Shown here piece by piece: positions 45,709 to 58,311 of a DNA stretch of 64,000 nucleotides. The stretch spans positions 35,788,042 through 35,852,041 of the forward strand of contig CM060734.1 of assembly GCA_030704615.1 (NCBI GenBank), given 5' to 3'. The position numbers and the translations under genes were made by a program. Under the pieces are notes generated by a model, which saw only the letters and a program-made list of their open reading frames with translations, did not search any database and was not told the origin of the DNA. Source of the DNA: Takakia lepidozioides. Taxonomy: Eukaryota > Streptophyta > Takakiopsida > Takakiales > Takakiaceae. Positions within the stretch are counted from its first letter, which is position 1. Each line of letters opens with the position of its first letter.

Positions 45709-47860
45709 ACAATTGTGCAGTTTATGTTGACTTGTCTAATGATTAGATTTGTCTCGTGAGCTGCTCATGCAGAAAGGTGTGTATTCCTGCTCACACACAC
45801 AAATGTCTTGCCAAAATAGTGTCTAGTGTACATCCATTGAAATCACCCACTCATGTCACCCCTGTCCGAGCATGGGCAAAACCCCCTTTCGAAAAGTCAC
45901 CCCTTGTGACCTCTGTAGCTCTTTGTGTCAACTGTGATGGCAGCTTGTGGAGGAAGGATTTATGACAGGTCTTGTTAGCCGATTCTTCTATAGATGCATG
46001 AAATTGCTGCAGGCCTTAACGAATTACGCCTTGCCAGCTTCTGCTGTAGAAAACTCTACCCGCCCACTAACATGTTCAGCCACTGAAAAGTGTAGCAAGC
46101 GCGGCATGTGATTCCCTTTCTTAATCCTCTTCAATTTCCATGGAATCAGCACGCAACATCCAACATGTGAACCTTCACAGATCAAAGGACTCACTCCCCC
46201 CATTGAGCAAAATCCATTTGGGATCTTGCACTTGGTCAGAAGATGCTTGCTTGCTATGGAACACTAATTGCCATGTCTTCCATAAGTCACCCTTCCAACA
46301 TTCATTCGGATTCTGAAGGAATGATAGGGAGTTTCAATCGAAAAGAAAAAGAAAAAAAGAAAAGTAGACCCAGCGATGACTCCCGATGAAATACAGGACA
46401 AAGTATAGTACAGGGCAACCCTACCCCGCATTACCATAATCGTTGTTGCATCATGAGCCGCCCGGTAGTAAAGACATCAATCTGCTCAGAGAAACTGGCA
46501 GAAAGCACATTTACTTATTACACCCGCACTTGCTACCACTCTCCTCGCTCCCTTACCTCCACTGCGGGGATTTGTAAGAGAATTTGCTGACGACCATATT
46601 GTGCACTTCAATCTGTTGCCTGCCACCCACCCACTTCACCTTTCTGCCCCAACGCACGCAGAATAATTGTCATTCATTCATTCTGATTGCCTGCCACTCG
46701 CTCTCTAATCGTGCCCTCTCTCATCTCTCTGCCCTACCGCGACTCTGTCACTCTACTTAATACCACTCCTGCTTCTTCTTCCCTGCCACCATGGCTGATT
46801 TTTGCACCTGTCACAAGGCATTTGACAGGCAAAAAAAGGCAAAAAAAAAATGAGCCTGTCATAAGAAAGGCAATGAGAAAAAATGCCTGTCACGAAAAAA
46901 ATAGCCTGTCAAAAGAAAGGCAGAAATTTCTGATAATTAGGGGTAATTTGATTACTAAGTCCACCTAGGAGAGGCTCACAAAGCCTGAAAGCTACAAATG
47001 AATAGAAAATCTGCAGAGATTACTGATAGTTATTAGCAATTTTATTAGTAAGTCCACCTAGAAGCTAGGAGAGGCTAAAAAAAGGTACAAATTGTTAGTA
47101 GTTTTGTTACTAGTAGTTTTGTTTTGTAAACTACTAGTAGTTTACTAGTAGTTTTGTTACTAGTTTGTTAGTAGTTTACTAGTAAGTCCACCTAAGGGGA
47201 GCCTCACCGAGCACTGCCAGCAGTGTGAAATTTGGAAAACAGCACGAGTGGCTATTGAGTTTTGCAGAAAATAGCAGTATATTCTGTTCATCCACTGAAA
47301 TCATCCACTTCTGTACCATAATCCATATATATCATCCATATTTGGCAAATGCATCCATAATTTATTTTTATTTGGAGAAATTTGGAAATTTCATCCATGG
47401 AAAACATGGGACTTTCGACAGAATATATATATATATTTTTTTTTGAGGTCGAAATTTAGCGTGCATTTTGCAGGGAGAGGATTGGTGGCAGCCTACAGTG
47501 TTGTTTTTTGACAGGTAGTGACAGGTTAAATGTTTTTTTGACTTTCACTGCGACAGACAACTTTGAGAAAATGCCTTTCACATGACAGGTTGACAGATTT
47601 TTGACCTTTCACACAATTTTGTCATATGAAATTGAAACAAAAAATGAAAAGAAGTGTGAAATTTAAAAAAAAAACAAAAATAAAATAAAATGTGAACTTC
47701 TTACAACTACAATTAGTGAAGCTCCAGTTTGTGAATACATATGGTATTGAGCACGCACAGGAAACAAAGAGGGAGAGCCTAAGTAAGCTTAGAGGTTTAA
47801 GGTTTGAAAGAAGGGCAGCAGGCAGTCAGCGTTTTTTTACTCTCCATCGATTCATTTCAT
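45709..47860. other. INTS7 3' flank and repeat-rich intergenic DNA
   Basis: 45709-46800 shows no gene. From 46800 to 47600 CCTGTCA/TGACAGG motifs recur in both orientations with A- or T-runs, and AAGTCCACCTA(G/A) recurs at about 46957, 47051 and 47184, with TTACTAGTAGTTTTGTT-like repeats between. This may be a non-autonomous DNA transposon, but ends are not defined. Confidence 0.45.
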
Positions 47861-48620
47861 ACGAGACGGAATCCGTACGACCACAGTTCACGGATCTGTG
47901 GCACTAGACGGACGGCACCGACATCCGTCCAATTCCGGCAATTATAGAGCCTGCTCAGATACGGCCGGTCCAGCGATGTCGAGGGTCCCACGTGCGGGAA
48001 AGCTCGCTGGGCCCGGCGACCGGCATCCGGCAACCTGCACGCGGACAGCTACCGAGGGCGGGCTCAGCCGCCATCACGGCGGGCCGGCGCCTCGCCGTCC
48101 GGCCGGCCTGGTTTCGCCATATATAGCCCGATCATCTCTTGAAAATAAACATATATTAAAAGCTTTATGCACGTGCAGTGTAAATTTTGTAAATATTGGC
48201 AGTGACGTATTATTAATGCAACTTATCGTTGACCGCGGAGTATGACCCTGTCTGTCTCAATACTCATCAACCCGTGCAGGCCGGTATTGGTCGTCGACGA
48301 ACGTACGGCGGTCGTGGATGTCAGTCATCGTCAGTCCTGGAGCCTGTCAGTCCGTCGACCCACGAACATGAGACGAGAAAGTCCGTTGCCGGTTGCGGTG
48401 GCCGGCAATAATGTTGGCGGGGCCAAAAGAACCGGCAACGAGATTCAGGTGGGGTTGTTGACGCGTGCCAATCATGTCGCGCGTCGGCCCCACCGGTTGT
48501 TAAAGTTTCCGTTATCGTCCATTGCTTTCCCTTTCGGACTCTATCTGCGCACGTTGAGTGGACAGGCAGTCCAGGTCGATTATTGCTGTTTGCCAACGAT
48601 TTTGCGCATCAAAACATTGG
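47860..48620. other. GC- and CpG-rich island
   Basis: Visibly richer in G, C and CG dinucleotides than the AT-rich DNA on both sides, strongest at 47895-48115 (GGCGGGCCGGCGCC and similar). Short frames exist but none shows a recognisable domain. A TATA-like CCATATATAGCCC sits at about 48117. It could be a promoter of an unrecognised transcript or a foreign insert. Confidence 0.4.
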
Positions 48621-49015
48621 CCCACGGTCGTTTTCATCTGGGCGCCCGATCTTTGCAGCAGCGGATGGTTTGCTATGCTGCAAAGATGAGCACGTTCAGA
48701 ATGTACGAGTAGGTACTCAGTACATTGAGAGCACGGAAGTACCTTCCTGCAGGTTAGTACCTGCACAGCCCAAGCTACACTCATTACTCCTCCTTTATGA
48801 GTTCAAATAGTGGCTCTAAATTCTCTTAAGGAGAAATGGCGAGATCTATTTTTGTTCATAATTACTTAAAATATCACAAAATCGTGCACTCATTTTATCT
48901 TTGAGATTTGTTTCCATCCTCTTCTATGTTGCTTTCCATCCATTTGTGAAGCTTGTTCTTATATTGACTCCTCCATAAAAGTTGTCTATAATTATATTAT
49001 TATTATTGTGTTGAA

Positions 49016-49205
49016 GGAAACCTGGGAGCGACTGCTCACAATTCAAGCCCGTGAAGAAGGGGAAAAATTAACCCCCTTTCAGATAAGCCATTGGGCACAC
49101 AGGTGGGAAACATCATCCGAGACCAACCGGTCACAAACAAGTCATACCCATAGGACAAAGTAGCAGGATTGGAACCCTGAATCACCAGGGTCTACTTTTT
49201 TTTTA
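49016..49205 (-). mobile_element. tRNA-derived SINE, copy on the - strand
   Basis: On the - strand it reads CCCTGGTGATTCAGGGTTCC (B-box-like GGTTCCAATCC) and later GAAAGGGGGTTAATTTTTCC, ending CAGGTTTCCTTCAA before an ATT-rich flank. The same order of blocks is found at 62320-62500 on the + strand, defining a dispersed family of about 180-190 bp. The head is preceded by an A/T run. Confidence 0.65.
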
Positions 49206-52200
49206 AACAAAATTCACTATTCTGAAAAAATCACTTTGAGATTTTTTTTTCCATCCTCTTCATGGTTGCTTTTCATCCATTTGTGAAGCTTGTTCTCTAA
49301 TATTGACTCCTCGATAAAAGTCGTCTATTCATTGTTTGTCGCAGTAGGGCCTGAATAGGTGCCGGAGTAAATTTATAATATTTTCAAAATATTTATAACC
49401 CAGTGGAATAGAGACTATTTATTATTTACATTGTTGTCAACTTGTCAGTAGAATTTCCAGTTCCTATGTTTACACGCGACCTGTTGTTGTCTGCTTCCTT
49501 ACTTAGCCCTTTAGTTCCCCATGGCTGTGCCCTCATTGATGTAACGCCGCATATCCTGTTCCCAACGTTAAATCCAAATTACGGGTCCGTTCCATTTTCC
49601 AAATAGACATATATATGTCGGTGTGTGCGTGTAAGAGCATCCGACAGACTCCGATGCCGAAACAGCAATATGGATGACAAATGGAAAATAGAAAACTGTA
49701 ACAAGTCCTGGGTGGACCTTGTCTTTGAAAAAAGGGTCCAACAACACCCCACAACCACAAGAGGGCCTGAGTGGGAGAAGACAGTTCTAAATGAGGAATC
49801 GACAATGGACTTAAGAGCGATACATAGAACTTATTCCCCTCATTCGAGTGTCACTTCTTACATTCGCACATTAAGTTCGTTTGAATGTATTTGCTGCAAA
49901 CAAGAAAACGAGAGTGCAGAGGGCCCACTAAAAGCTACAAAACAGGTAAACCCAAAGGCGACAGGTTCCATACCGCAGAATGTCGCCCCCTCACATGGAG
50001 GACCTGCCTGCCGTAATGGCGGGTAGGTGGGCAGGCAAATCAATATCTGGACCCTCGCCCCGGGCCCCACCCCTCCACCCGACCTGGTCCCCTTTCTCGC
50101 AAGAGCTATCGTGTTTTCCTCGCCTTAATAGTTGCCTCCCATCCCAGGTGCTTCCACCCCTCATCCCGACTTCATCCTTACTTCATCCATCCGACATTCT
50201 TGGGACTTTCAAATGGACGGGTTACCGTTACGGCGACCCAGGTGTGACGCCCGGGAATCGTCCCAGCGACCCGGCGCAGTCCCACTTGCGTTATTTGGGA
50301 AATTGGGCCCCACTAATAATTCGGATTTAATAAACTAATAATAAACAGCTCACTCTATTGACCAGTCCCATCCATCCAGCGCCTGACAGTGAATGAATGA
50401 CATTTCCTGTACTCACATTTCCTCATTCGATCGCTGTCGCGATATAGGCGCCATAACAGGGAATGGATGAAAGTTAGCTGGACGGAGCACGGATGGAGCG
50501 CGACCGCGATTCGCTGAGGTGACAGATCAGTGCTCACTTTTGTAAGTGCAATAATTGCCCTCGTGACGTACTCACCACACTAGCTAACCACAGTGGTTCC
50601 CGACTTCCCGTGTATTCTGGACATTTAGTGAGTCGGATAATCCGGGCGTACTTGAGCTAGAGTCGCTTTAATGAAGTGGGAAGCATCGTACATGGAGTAC
50701 AGTGAATGGAGTCGCGACGCCGATGGGAATCGATCGCCGGACCAACCCGTACTTAGATGTATAGGCAGGGTACGATACCGGACCTGAATAGTACGATGGG
50801 TTACTATTTCGGGTCGTGGCTAACCGCGCGTGGGCTGGTTAGGTTAGCAGAGTAGCGAATTAACGGGGAGTATTCCGGGGACGCAGACTGACAGTGGAGA
50901 GGCAGTGCAGAGGAAGATTGATGAGCGTGCGAGGTGGAGCAGCGCCGTGGAGTGCAGAGATGAGATGAGAGGGACATGATGATGCGCAAGGCAGTCGTGG
51001 CGGATGTGGATGCAGGTAGACCTAGGCAGGCCTGAATTGGCGTGAAGCATTGTGGAGATTTGGTCGGTGTGAGAGGAAGAGGAGATAGCCAAGCATTCTG
51101 AGGGAGGATTGTGTGTGTGGGGCTGAAGAATCTAAGGTCTGTCGCATGTTGGTGTCCTTACTGCCGGAGAGCTAATATTGAACTTTCTTGTGTTTTCCAC
51201 TGAGCGCTGAAGGCGTGAGTCGGTATACATTTCATGGTGTTTGGTTGTTCCATTGGCGTGCGTGAAAGTGTTTATAGCCTCGTTCATATTTATCATCGTT
51301 GAGACAGTGGAGAGAAAGGAAGTAAGAGGACGCAGTGGTTGTTATCTACAGGTTGACAATCGGGAAGCTTCTCAAGTGGTAGTAAGTTCGTGCACTTTGA
51401 TGCTTGTCTCTGCTTGGTTTCTGGAGGATATTTATGAGTTGTGAGGAAGAGTTGCTGCCTCAAATGAGACGCCGGCTTCATCCTTTCTCACGTTCTGTTT
51501 TAACTTACGTGGCCTCTGGTGTCTCTAGTGGCAAGAGTCCGGGTGGTGTAGTAATTTCTGTCTGCCCATGTTGATCTCCTTTCTTTTTTTTCGGGTTTCA
51601 CCACGGACAACAGTCGCGTCTCACTCTCGGCTGGCCAATTGCCGGATCACTGTCAGTTCGTCTCCTACAGTTGGAAGGAAAACATTCTCAGTGCTCTAGG
51701 AACTGAACTTATTGTACTCTCTGCTTGCATGTAGCGCTTTCCAGCGATAATAGAGTCTCGGTGTTAGAACTGGCCCGTTGGAACTAATCATCTGGCAGTT
51801 CTCAGAGAAATGAGAGCTCTCGGATGGAGACTGCGGCAGTTAATTTAATGGTCCTTTGTCAACAGGGTGGGATAACGCAGGCGATTACTACCTACTTATT
51901 TCTTTGAGAATATGCGGTGGTTACTCTTCGTACAACATTGGTTATGCTCTAAGGCAGTGTGAACGCTTTGCGACTGCAGGAATTGCGGTTGTACCTACTA
52001 ATGCCCAGGAATCTTTCATGAGAACATGCAGCAGACTGTTGCGGACTGTGTAGGGCAGTGGAGAGCTTCTGTGATTAAATTCTTGGGCACCCTCTTTTTT
52101 CTCCATGCATGCACCTGGCTCAACCCAGCTTAATCTCCCACCAATCGGTCGTGTTATCCTTCCTGTAGGTGATAATAGAGTTGGTGATTACGTGTGGAGG

Positions 52201-54409
52201 CTACAATGAAGATTGCTGAGTGTACAAGTGGCTGCCGATGACATTGTTTGACTTCACCTTCACTCAATGCCCATGTCTAGCTCCAGGTTTGTCTTTTCGA
52301 TGTCTATCTCTACTCAGATTTGGGGGTGTTTCCTATGGTCTGCCTGTTTTGTCTCCTTTCGAATCTCAACGTCAACACTGTTGATCTCAATTTTGAGCTC
52401 CATGTCCGGCTGTTAACTTTCTGCTTTTTTCTCCACCACTTCCTTATTGGGCAAGTAGTTGCCCGAATTTAAGGAAGGTTGATCCATCTAGTCTAAACAA
52501 CTGCTCGGACCTTGACTAGGATAGAGGTCTCTGAATAGCTGACAGTATCTGCTGTCCTCTTAAGGTGACCTATTCTGTTTGCCTGCCCCGGAGGCATACT
52601 TCCTGAATTGGCCTTGAGAGGGTCCAAAGCCCAGCTGAGAGTCCATGGCGATCTTGACAAGTATGAGAATTGTCCGAGTAGAAGTGAAGCTTGGGTAAGC
52701 TTATGCTTTGGATGTCCTTTGCACATGTCACTCCCAAGATCCCCATCTCATGTTTCTCTGGACCACTATGCCCTGTTCCTACTTGCGACATGAAATACAA
52801 GGTTCTTGCTGCCACAGCTGATGGTTTAGCAGTGACCAATGTCTGCTGGTAAAGTGACAGTGTGAGCATGAATGGATGTGGAGAGACATAGCACTTCACC
52901 CATCAGGAACTGGAAAAGTTGCAAAGCTTCAGGAGAATATTTACGAGTGTTCCTCCATAGCAATCATATCCATGTAATGGCACCTTTGAATACATGATGA
53001 CTATTTGGCATAACATTTTCCTCACCTAAACTGGTGTTAGACAGACAGGGGGCATGGCAAAGAAATCACATTGCTAGATTTCCAGTGAGAAACATGTTTA
53101 TTGTGTTTGACTTTGATTTTGTTACATAACATATTTAGACCTTATTTATGTATGTGGGTCTATCCTCTCCTGTCATTTGGGTGTCTGGATCTTCTTTTAG
53201 ATCAATATTGCAGGGTTGTGAGTTAGATTCAATGTGCCAAAATGATGCTAAATTTCCTTGGGTTCGGCTGTGGCATGCAGGAAATAACGAGGAGAAGGTC
53301 TGGAAGACCGGGTTGAGATCCACTGCTGGGTGGTAGACCAGGCAAGAAAGGGGAGGAACCCATCACACGCAAAGAGGGGTTGTGGTTCTCCGGGGATGTA
53401 CCTCGACTCTCCCACCAAGACTTTACAGAGTCCCTTGTTGAAAATGCCTCCGTCCATGCAGGACAATTTTCCTTCGACACCTGGCAAGGTCTGCCTTTCT
53501 CTTCTCGCTATCTTAATTTGATCAATTTTTGTGCTAGAAGGTGGTGAAACTGTGTTATCTTGAAAGTAATGAAGACTTCAGCAGCTCCGAGTCTGTGAGG
53601 ATGCTAAACATGTGGTATAGTAGAGCCAGCCTGTAATTGTGGCTGGCAGGCCACAGCTGTGTGTTAAAAGACCTGTGCAAGATATTTTACATGTGAGTGG
53701 AGTTTATCAACAATATGCAGCAGCATATTAATACTAGTTGATTCTCCAATCACAACACTCCCTTCTGGCTCTTGCTTCCAGTCTAACTGAGGGAGGGAGA
53801 GACAGAAGTAGATGTATGCAGCTCCCTGTGATTGTTGGCTTTGACATGCTCTCCAGGCTTGGTCACTATCTGGTACAAAGCCTTCTGGAGTTAGTCTTGG
53901 GGTTTTGAGCCACCAGGATATCTATGAGCTTAATGCCGACACTCGACCACCTGTTCCAACCATATCTTTCTAATGGATAGCATAGATGAATGAGAGAACC
54001 ATATTTGCCCTCACTGAGGAGAAAAGACAACAAGCCAGATATTTCTGGGTCCTCACCTGACCTGACATCTGGCCCTCCACTTTAAAGTAACCCTTACACG
54101 TCTTTTGTCGGTGAATCACTGTTGGGACAGGCTTCTTAATCTATGATAGGGTGTATGTGAGCATGGGTTACCTTCATGGTCAAGCATTATCTGGAGAGTG
54201 CTGTGATGAATGGGCAGAGCAAGTTGGAAAGTACCTCGTTCCACACAGATAGATGTCATTAGTTACATGAAAGTTTATAAATACGTCACCCATGGGAGAA
54301 CCCTCAGCAATTTCCTCGTAGTAGAGGGCAGGAGGGTTGGTGTGGGGATGGTTAGGACGGGGTGAGCAAGAGTGCTTAAAACGTCCTGCAAATTTTCATA
54401 CAGGAGAAG
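49206..54409. other. Intergenic region, no gene recognised
   Basis: I find no protein family here. 50200-51150 is relatively CpG-rich with several short open frames. A short conserved-looking frame exists at about 53340-53500 (GKKGEEPITRKEGLWFSGDV in one phase) but I cannot assign it. Sequence at 49235-49330 repeats that at 48895-48975 (ATCCATTTGTGAAGCTTGTTCT, with TTGACTCCTC(C/G)ATAAAAG), flanking the SINE at 49016-49205. Confidence 0.5.
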
Positions 54410-56258
54410 ATGGAGCGAAGTAACTACTTTGGCCGGGTGGCATCACGGTGGCATTCAACGGCATCAGCAAGGCTTCTTGCCTGCTCAGCAATTCTTCTTG
54501 CGTTGACCCTTTTTGTGTTTTTGCGAATGACCTCTTCGGGTGTTGGGGATGCCTACATCAGCCATACTGTACGTGTCTTCAAATCAAATCACATGTGGGA
54601 GAAAAGGGTGAGGCAATCCTGCCTCCCAAAGAGAGAGGACAACGGGTTGGTGGTGTTGGTGACAGGTGCTGCAGGTTTTGTGGGCACCCATGTGACTCTG
54701 GCGTTGAAGAAAAGGGGGGATGGAGTTGTGGGACTCGACAACTTTAACAGCTACTATGAGATTTCTCTAAAGCGATCTCGACAAGAACTCCTGGAGAGAC
54801 ATGGTGTGTTTGTGGTTGAGGGGGATATCAACGATGAGCTTCTATTGAAAACCCTGTTTGACTTGGTGCAGTTCACACATGTGATGCATCTTGCGGCCCA
54901 GGCTGGTGTGCGGTATGCCATGCAAAACCCAGGTTCCTATGTTCACAGCAACATTGCCGGTTTGGTCAACATATTTGAGGTCTGCAAGGCAGCGAACCCA
55001 CAACCGGCGATTGTCTGGGCGTCATCAAGCTCTGTGTATGGATTGAACACAAAGGTAGGAGCATGGGGAAAGGGGGTGAGAGAAGAAGAGAATGTACTCA
55101 GAAGACAACGTACTCTCTAGCCTTTTAGCCTTAGACCCCACACCCAGTTTGGGCGGAACTGAGGGAAGAGAGATGGTGAAAGAGGAAATTTCGTACAAAA
55201 GGCGAGAGAAAGAATGAAGAAACTTATTTTGGCCATTGGAGGCCCAGAGGCCAATTGGACCCAGTAGACACACAGAAACCAAGAAGTTAACCCCAACACA
55301 TCACAAAAATGATAGACAAATGAAAGAATCTCAATAATATCCAAAAAATGCTCAAAACATTTATGGGAAAGAAAGAGAAGAACTAAAGCCGATAAGTAGT
55401 GGCAGATACAATGTCAGTCAAAGGTCCCACAGCCAAACAGGTTGCCTTTTGTGCCTCCAGCCTTTTGTACTTGTAGCCTTTTGCAACGTGTAGGTCATGA
55501 TGATAGTAGTTGAAACTGGTGATCGACCTGTGTTTCTCTCTAGGACTGTGAAAATCCTCTCCTTGCTCTCTCTGAAGGTGAACTACATTGTGGAACATTT
55601 GCAGGTGCCCTTCTCAGAAAGTGACCGAACTGACCAGCCTGCAAGTCTTTATGCCGCCACAAAGAAGGCAGGGGAGGAGATTGCGCATACTTACAATCAT
55701 ATTTATGGTCTTTCAATTACTGGACTTCGCTTCTTCACTGTCTACGGGCCATGGGGTCGACCAGACATGGCTTACTTCTCCTTCACGCGTGATATCCTGC
55801 GGGGGGCACCTATCAACATCTACCAGGGTCCTAAAGACCAAGACCTGGCCCGTGATTTTACGTACATTGATGACATCGTAAGAGGATGTGTGGCATCACT
55901 TGATACAGCAGAGAAGAGCACTGGCAGCGGAGGTAAAAAGACTGGCCCAGCTCAATTACGGGTGTTCAACCTAGGTAACACCTCGCCTGTTACGGTGCCT
56001 GCACTGGTTGATATCCTTGAAAAGTACCTCAAAGTGAAAGCCAAGAGACAGGTGGTCAAAATGCCACGCAATGGGGATGTTCCTTTCACACACGCCAATA
56101 TCTCGTTTGCACAATCCCAACTTCACTACAAGCCAGTCACAAATCTGGACACGGGGCTGAGAAAATTTGTCAAATGGTATCAGAGCTACTATGGCACACC
56201 CAATGGTGACCGTAGTCGCCACAGGTTGTGGTTAGGAGATAATGAACAAATTATTTAA
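54410..56258 (+). CDS. GAE: UDP-glucuronate 4-epimerase, membrane-anchored, 2 exons
   Basis: A 432-residue type II Golgi enzyme that interconverts UDP-glucuronate and UDP-galacturonate, the pectin precursor. Exons: 54410-55054 and 55605-56258, GT-AG. Residues about 22-40 (LLACSAILLALTLFVFLRM) are a transmembrane anchor after a short cytosolic tail. The NAD-binding Rossmann fold starts at TGAAGFVGTH (about 85-94, GxxGxxG). Further signatures: VGLDNFNSYY, HLAAQAGVRYAM, WASSSSVYGLN, the catalytic YAATK (231-235), RFFTVYGPWGRPDMAY, DFTYIDDIVRG, FNLGNTSPVTV and MPRNGDVPFTHANIS. It closely matches plant GAE proteins in length and order. Flowering-plant GAE genes are usually intronless; this one has a 550-bp intron, in which a LINE tail fragment sits. 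Confidence 0.95.
55085..55165 (-). mobile_element. LINE tail fragment in the GAE intron
   Basis: Matches the terminal ~70 bases of the LINE family with extra divergence (GTACTCAGAAGACAACGT, then CCCCACACCCAGTTTGGGCG). It is preceded by GA-rich sequence on its tail side. Confidence 0.6.
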
Positions 56259-58311
56259 ATGTCTGAGCATGTCTCTGCTGTTGTAGATAGTCTTTACTCA
56301 AAGAGATTAAGGGAGCGGGGAGAGGGGTCGAGAAGATCTTCTGATCAGCTGGTTGGGAAATCAAATGTCTCCTAATACAAAGCGAAACCGAAGCTGACAT
56401 TGAGACTGTGTTCAAGTTCACTGAAGGGCTGGCTCACCGAAGGAGGAATTATTCCTGACAAACTTGAGAGACGGATGACTCCTCATGGTGGCAGGCAATT
56501 CAACAGGCCTGTCACTCTTTGATAACCCTCGGTACATATAACCCTGCCACCAATTGTACTGTGTTGTTTCTTTTCCTGTTCTTCTAAGTGATTCTGTGCA
56601 GCTCCTCTTGCACATGTGAAAGTTTCCATGCCCTTTGTGGCCTCCTTTTGTGTATCACATATTTGGTGCAGTTGTGGGACATGAACGGAGTATAGCTTCT
56701 ATAGATACCAATTGACCAGATACGTGCTTTATGTAAGACTATGTGGACAGCTTTGTGATGAAATGATGTTTGACTTGCAAAGGACATAAAAATGAGTCTT
56801 AGTTCTCACTTGTGATGAGAACTTGCTCAGTCACTGTCCAGACTAGAAGATATGACAGCTTTTGAAACTTTGAAATCATGTTTAATAGGATGTTAATTTT
56901 TATACAACCCAAGTCTTCTCTCTTTAGCCTGTGGAATTCTTTTGATGTCATTTTTAGCTTCAACAATCAAATTAAAGAAAATGAGTGTTATATGGAAATT
57001 TGATTTCTGTTATATCTTTTGGTTCCCTTTTGGTAATACTAAGAACCTCCTGTTCGGAATACTAGCAAGATTTATGTCCTACGGTTCCGGATACTAGTAA
57101 AAACCTCAAAGAGCCGTATCTGACAGCTTTTTCACAGATCTTGGAAGGAATATTTGATCAGGGATACGGTTGGCGTACATATTCACTCCAATTTCATATA
57201 AAATCGGCCGTAATCGCATATCGCATAGTAATGGAATACAGAATAGTGCGTCGGAGATATAATTTCCAGCAGAATCTTCCTTAACCTTGAATTCGGATAG
57301 CGTGACATAATAAAAATGCAGATGGGCATAAAAGGCTCGTTGGTCGTTATACCACCCACATGATGTTGCTAAGAAGGTTACAATGAAGACCAATCCACCT
57401 CTACACTTCAACTTCTGGTGTCAATAGTTTCTCTTCTAGAAAATAGATCTAAACTCTCTCCCTCTATGTTTTGCAAGCTCTTCCTATTGCATATGTGGGC
57501 CCATAACCTATTGATGCACAGTAGAAGAAGAACACAACAACACAAAGATAATCGAATGATAGAGTGCTTAGAGCAAGAGGATGCTCATGCATTGCCTCGA
57601 ACCACTACACTAAGCAACAATATAGAATCGATAGTAGTACAAAGCGGGAGACGACTAAGTAGATCCAATTTGAATCATCTAATTGAGCCTAGGCGGGAAA
57701 TGCATGTGCACTCGATTGTGACAAGTGTCGCATGATTAGGTATGTTTCCGTGATCGTAACCTCAATTGGTCCAAGATAGTCTTCATCTAGTATTGAGCCC
57801 TAATTTGTAACAGGGCAAATTCTTGTTTTGCTGTTTTCTCAAACTCTTCTCAAAGAGATACTCAACCTTAGCATTAGAGTTCAGATCTTTGCGTTGTAGT
57901 CCATAGCTTTAGAGTTCAGATCTTTGCGCAGGTCTCTGCGGGGCCACTGATTTCAGCAGTGTTGTGCCACGATTCTGTGCAGAAACTGAGGGCAGATCAG
58001 GATGGACAGGGTTAGGCTGTTGACGACATGTTGAAGGTTGTGAAGGACTGTAGAGGGTGTGCACGGCCATCAAGTTCGTTTCTAATCTCCCGCCTACAGA
58101 AGATGGTAAGTTGATGTTGTTCTACATACCAATTTAGGGTTAACTCTTTCACCTTCTGTACGTGAGAGATTAGAAACTGCTCTAGCTTTTTCAAAATCTT
58201 AACCAGGATTCGTATGGTTTCATCGGAGACATGGCCCTTGTCATCTGCCGAAGGCATAGAGAACAGCACGTCGACAAGGTTGGCGATTGATGCAGTATTA
58301 CTCCTTTCACG
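56259..58311. other. GAE 3' flank and intergenic DNA, no gene recognised
   Basis: No gene family identified. A 23-base near-duplicate (TTAGAGTTCAGATCTTTGCG) occurs at about 57874 and 57909. Short frames on both strands show no domain. Confidence 0.45.

Noticed and set aside
54448-54747. Second frame overlapping GAE exon 1
   Set aside because: It is a shadow frame without family similarity; the GAE frame is conserved throughout.
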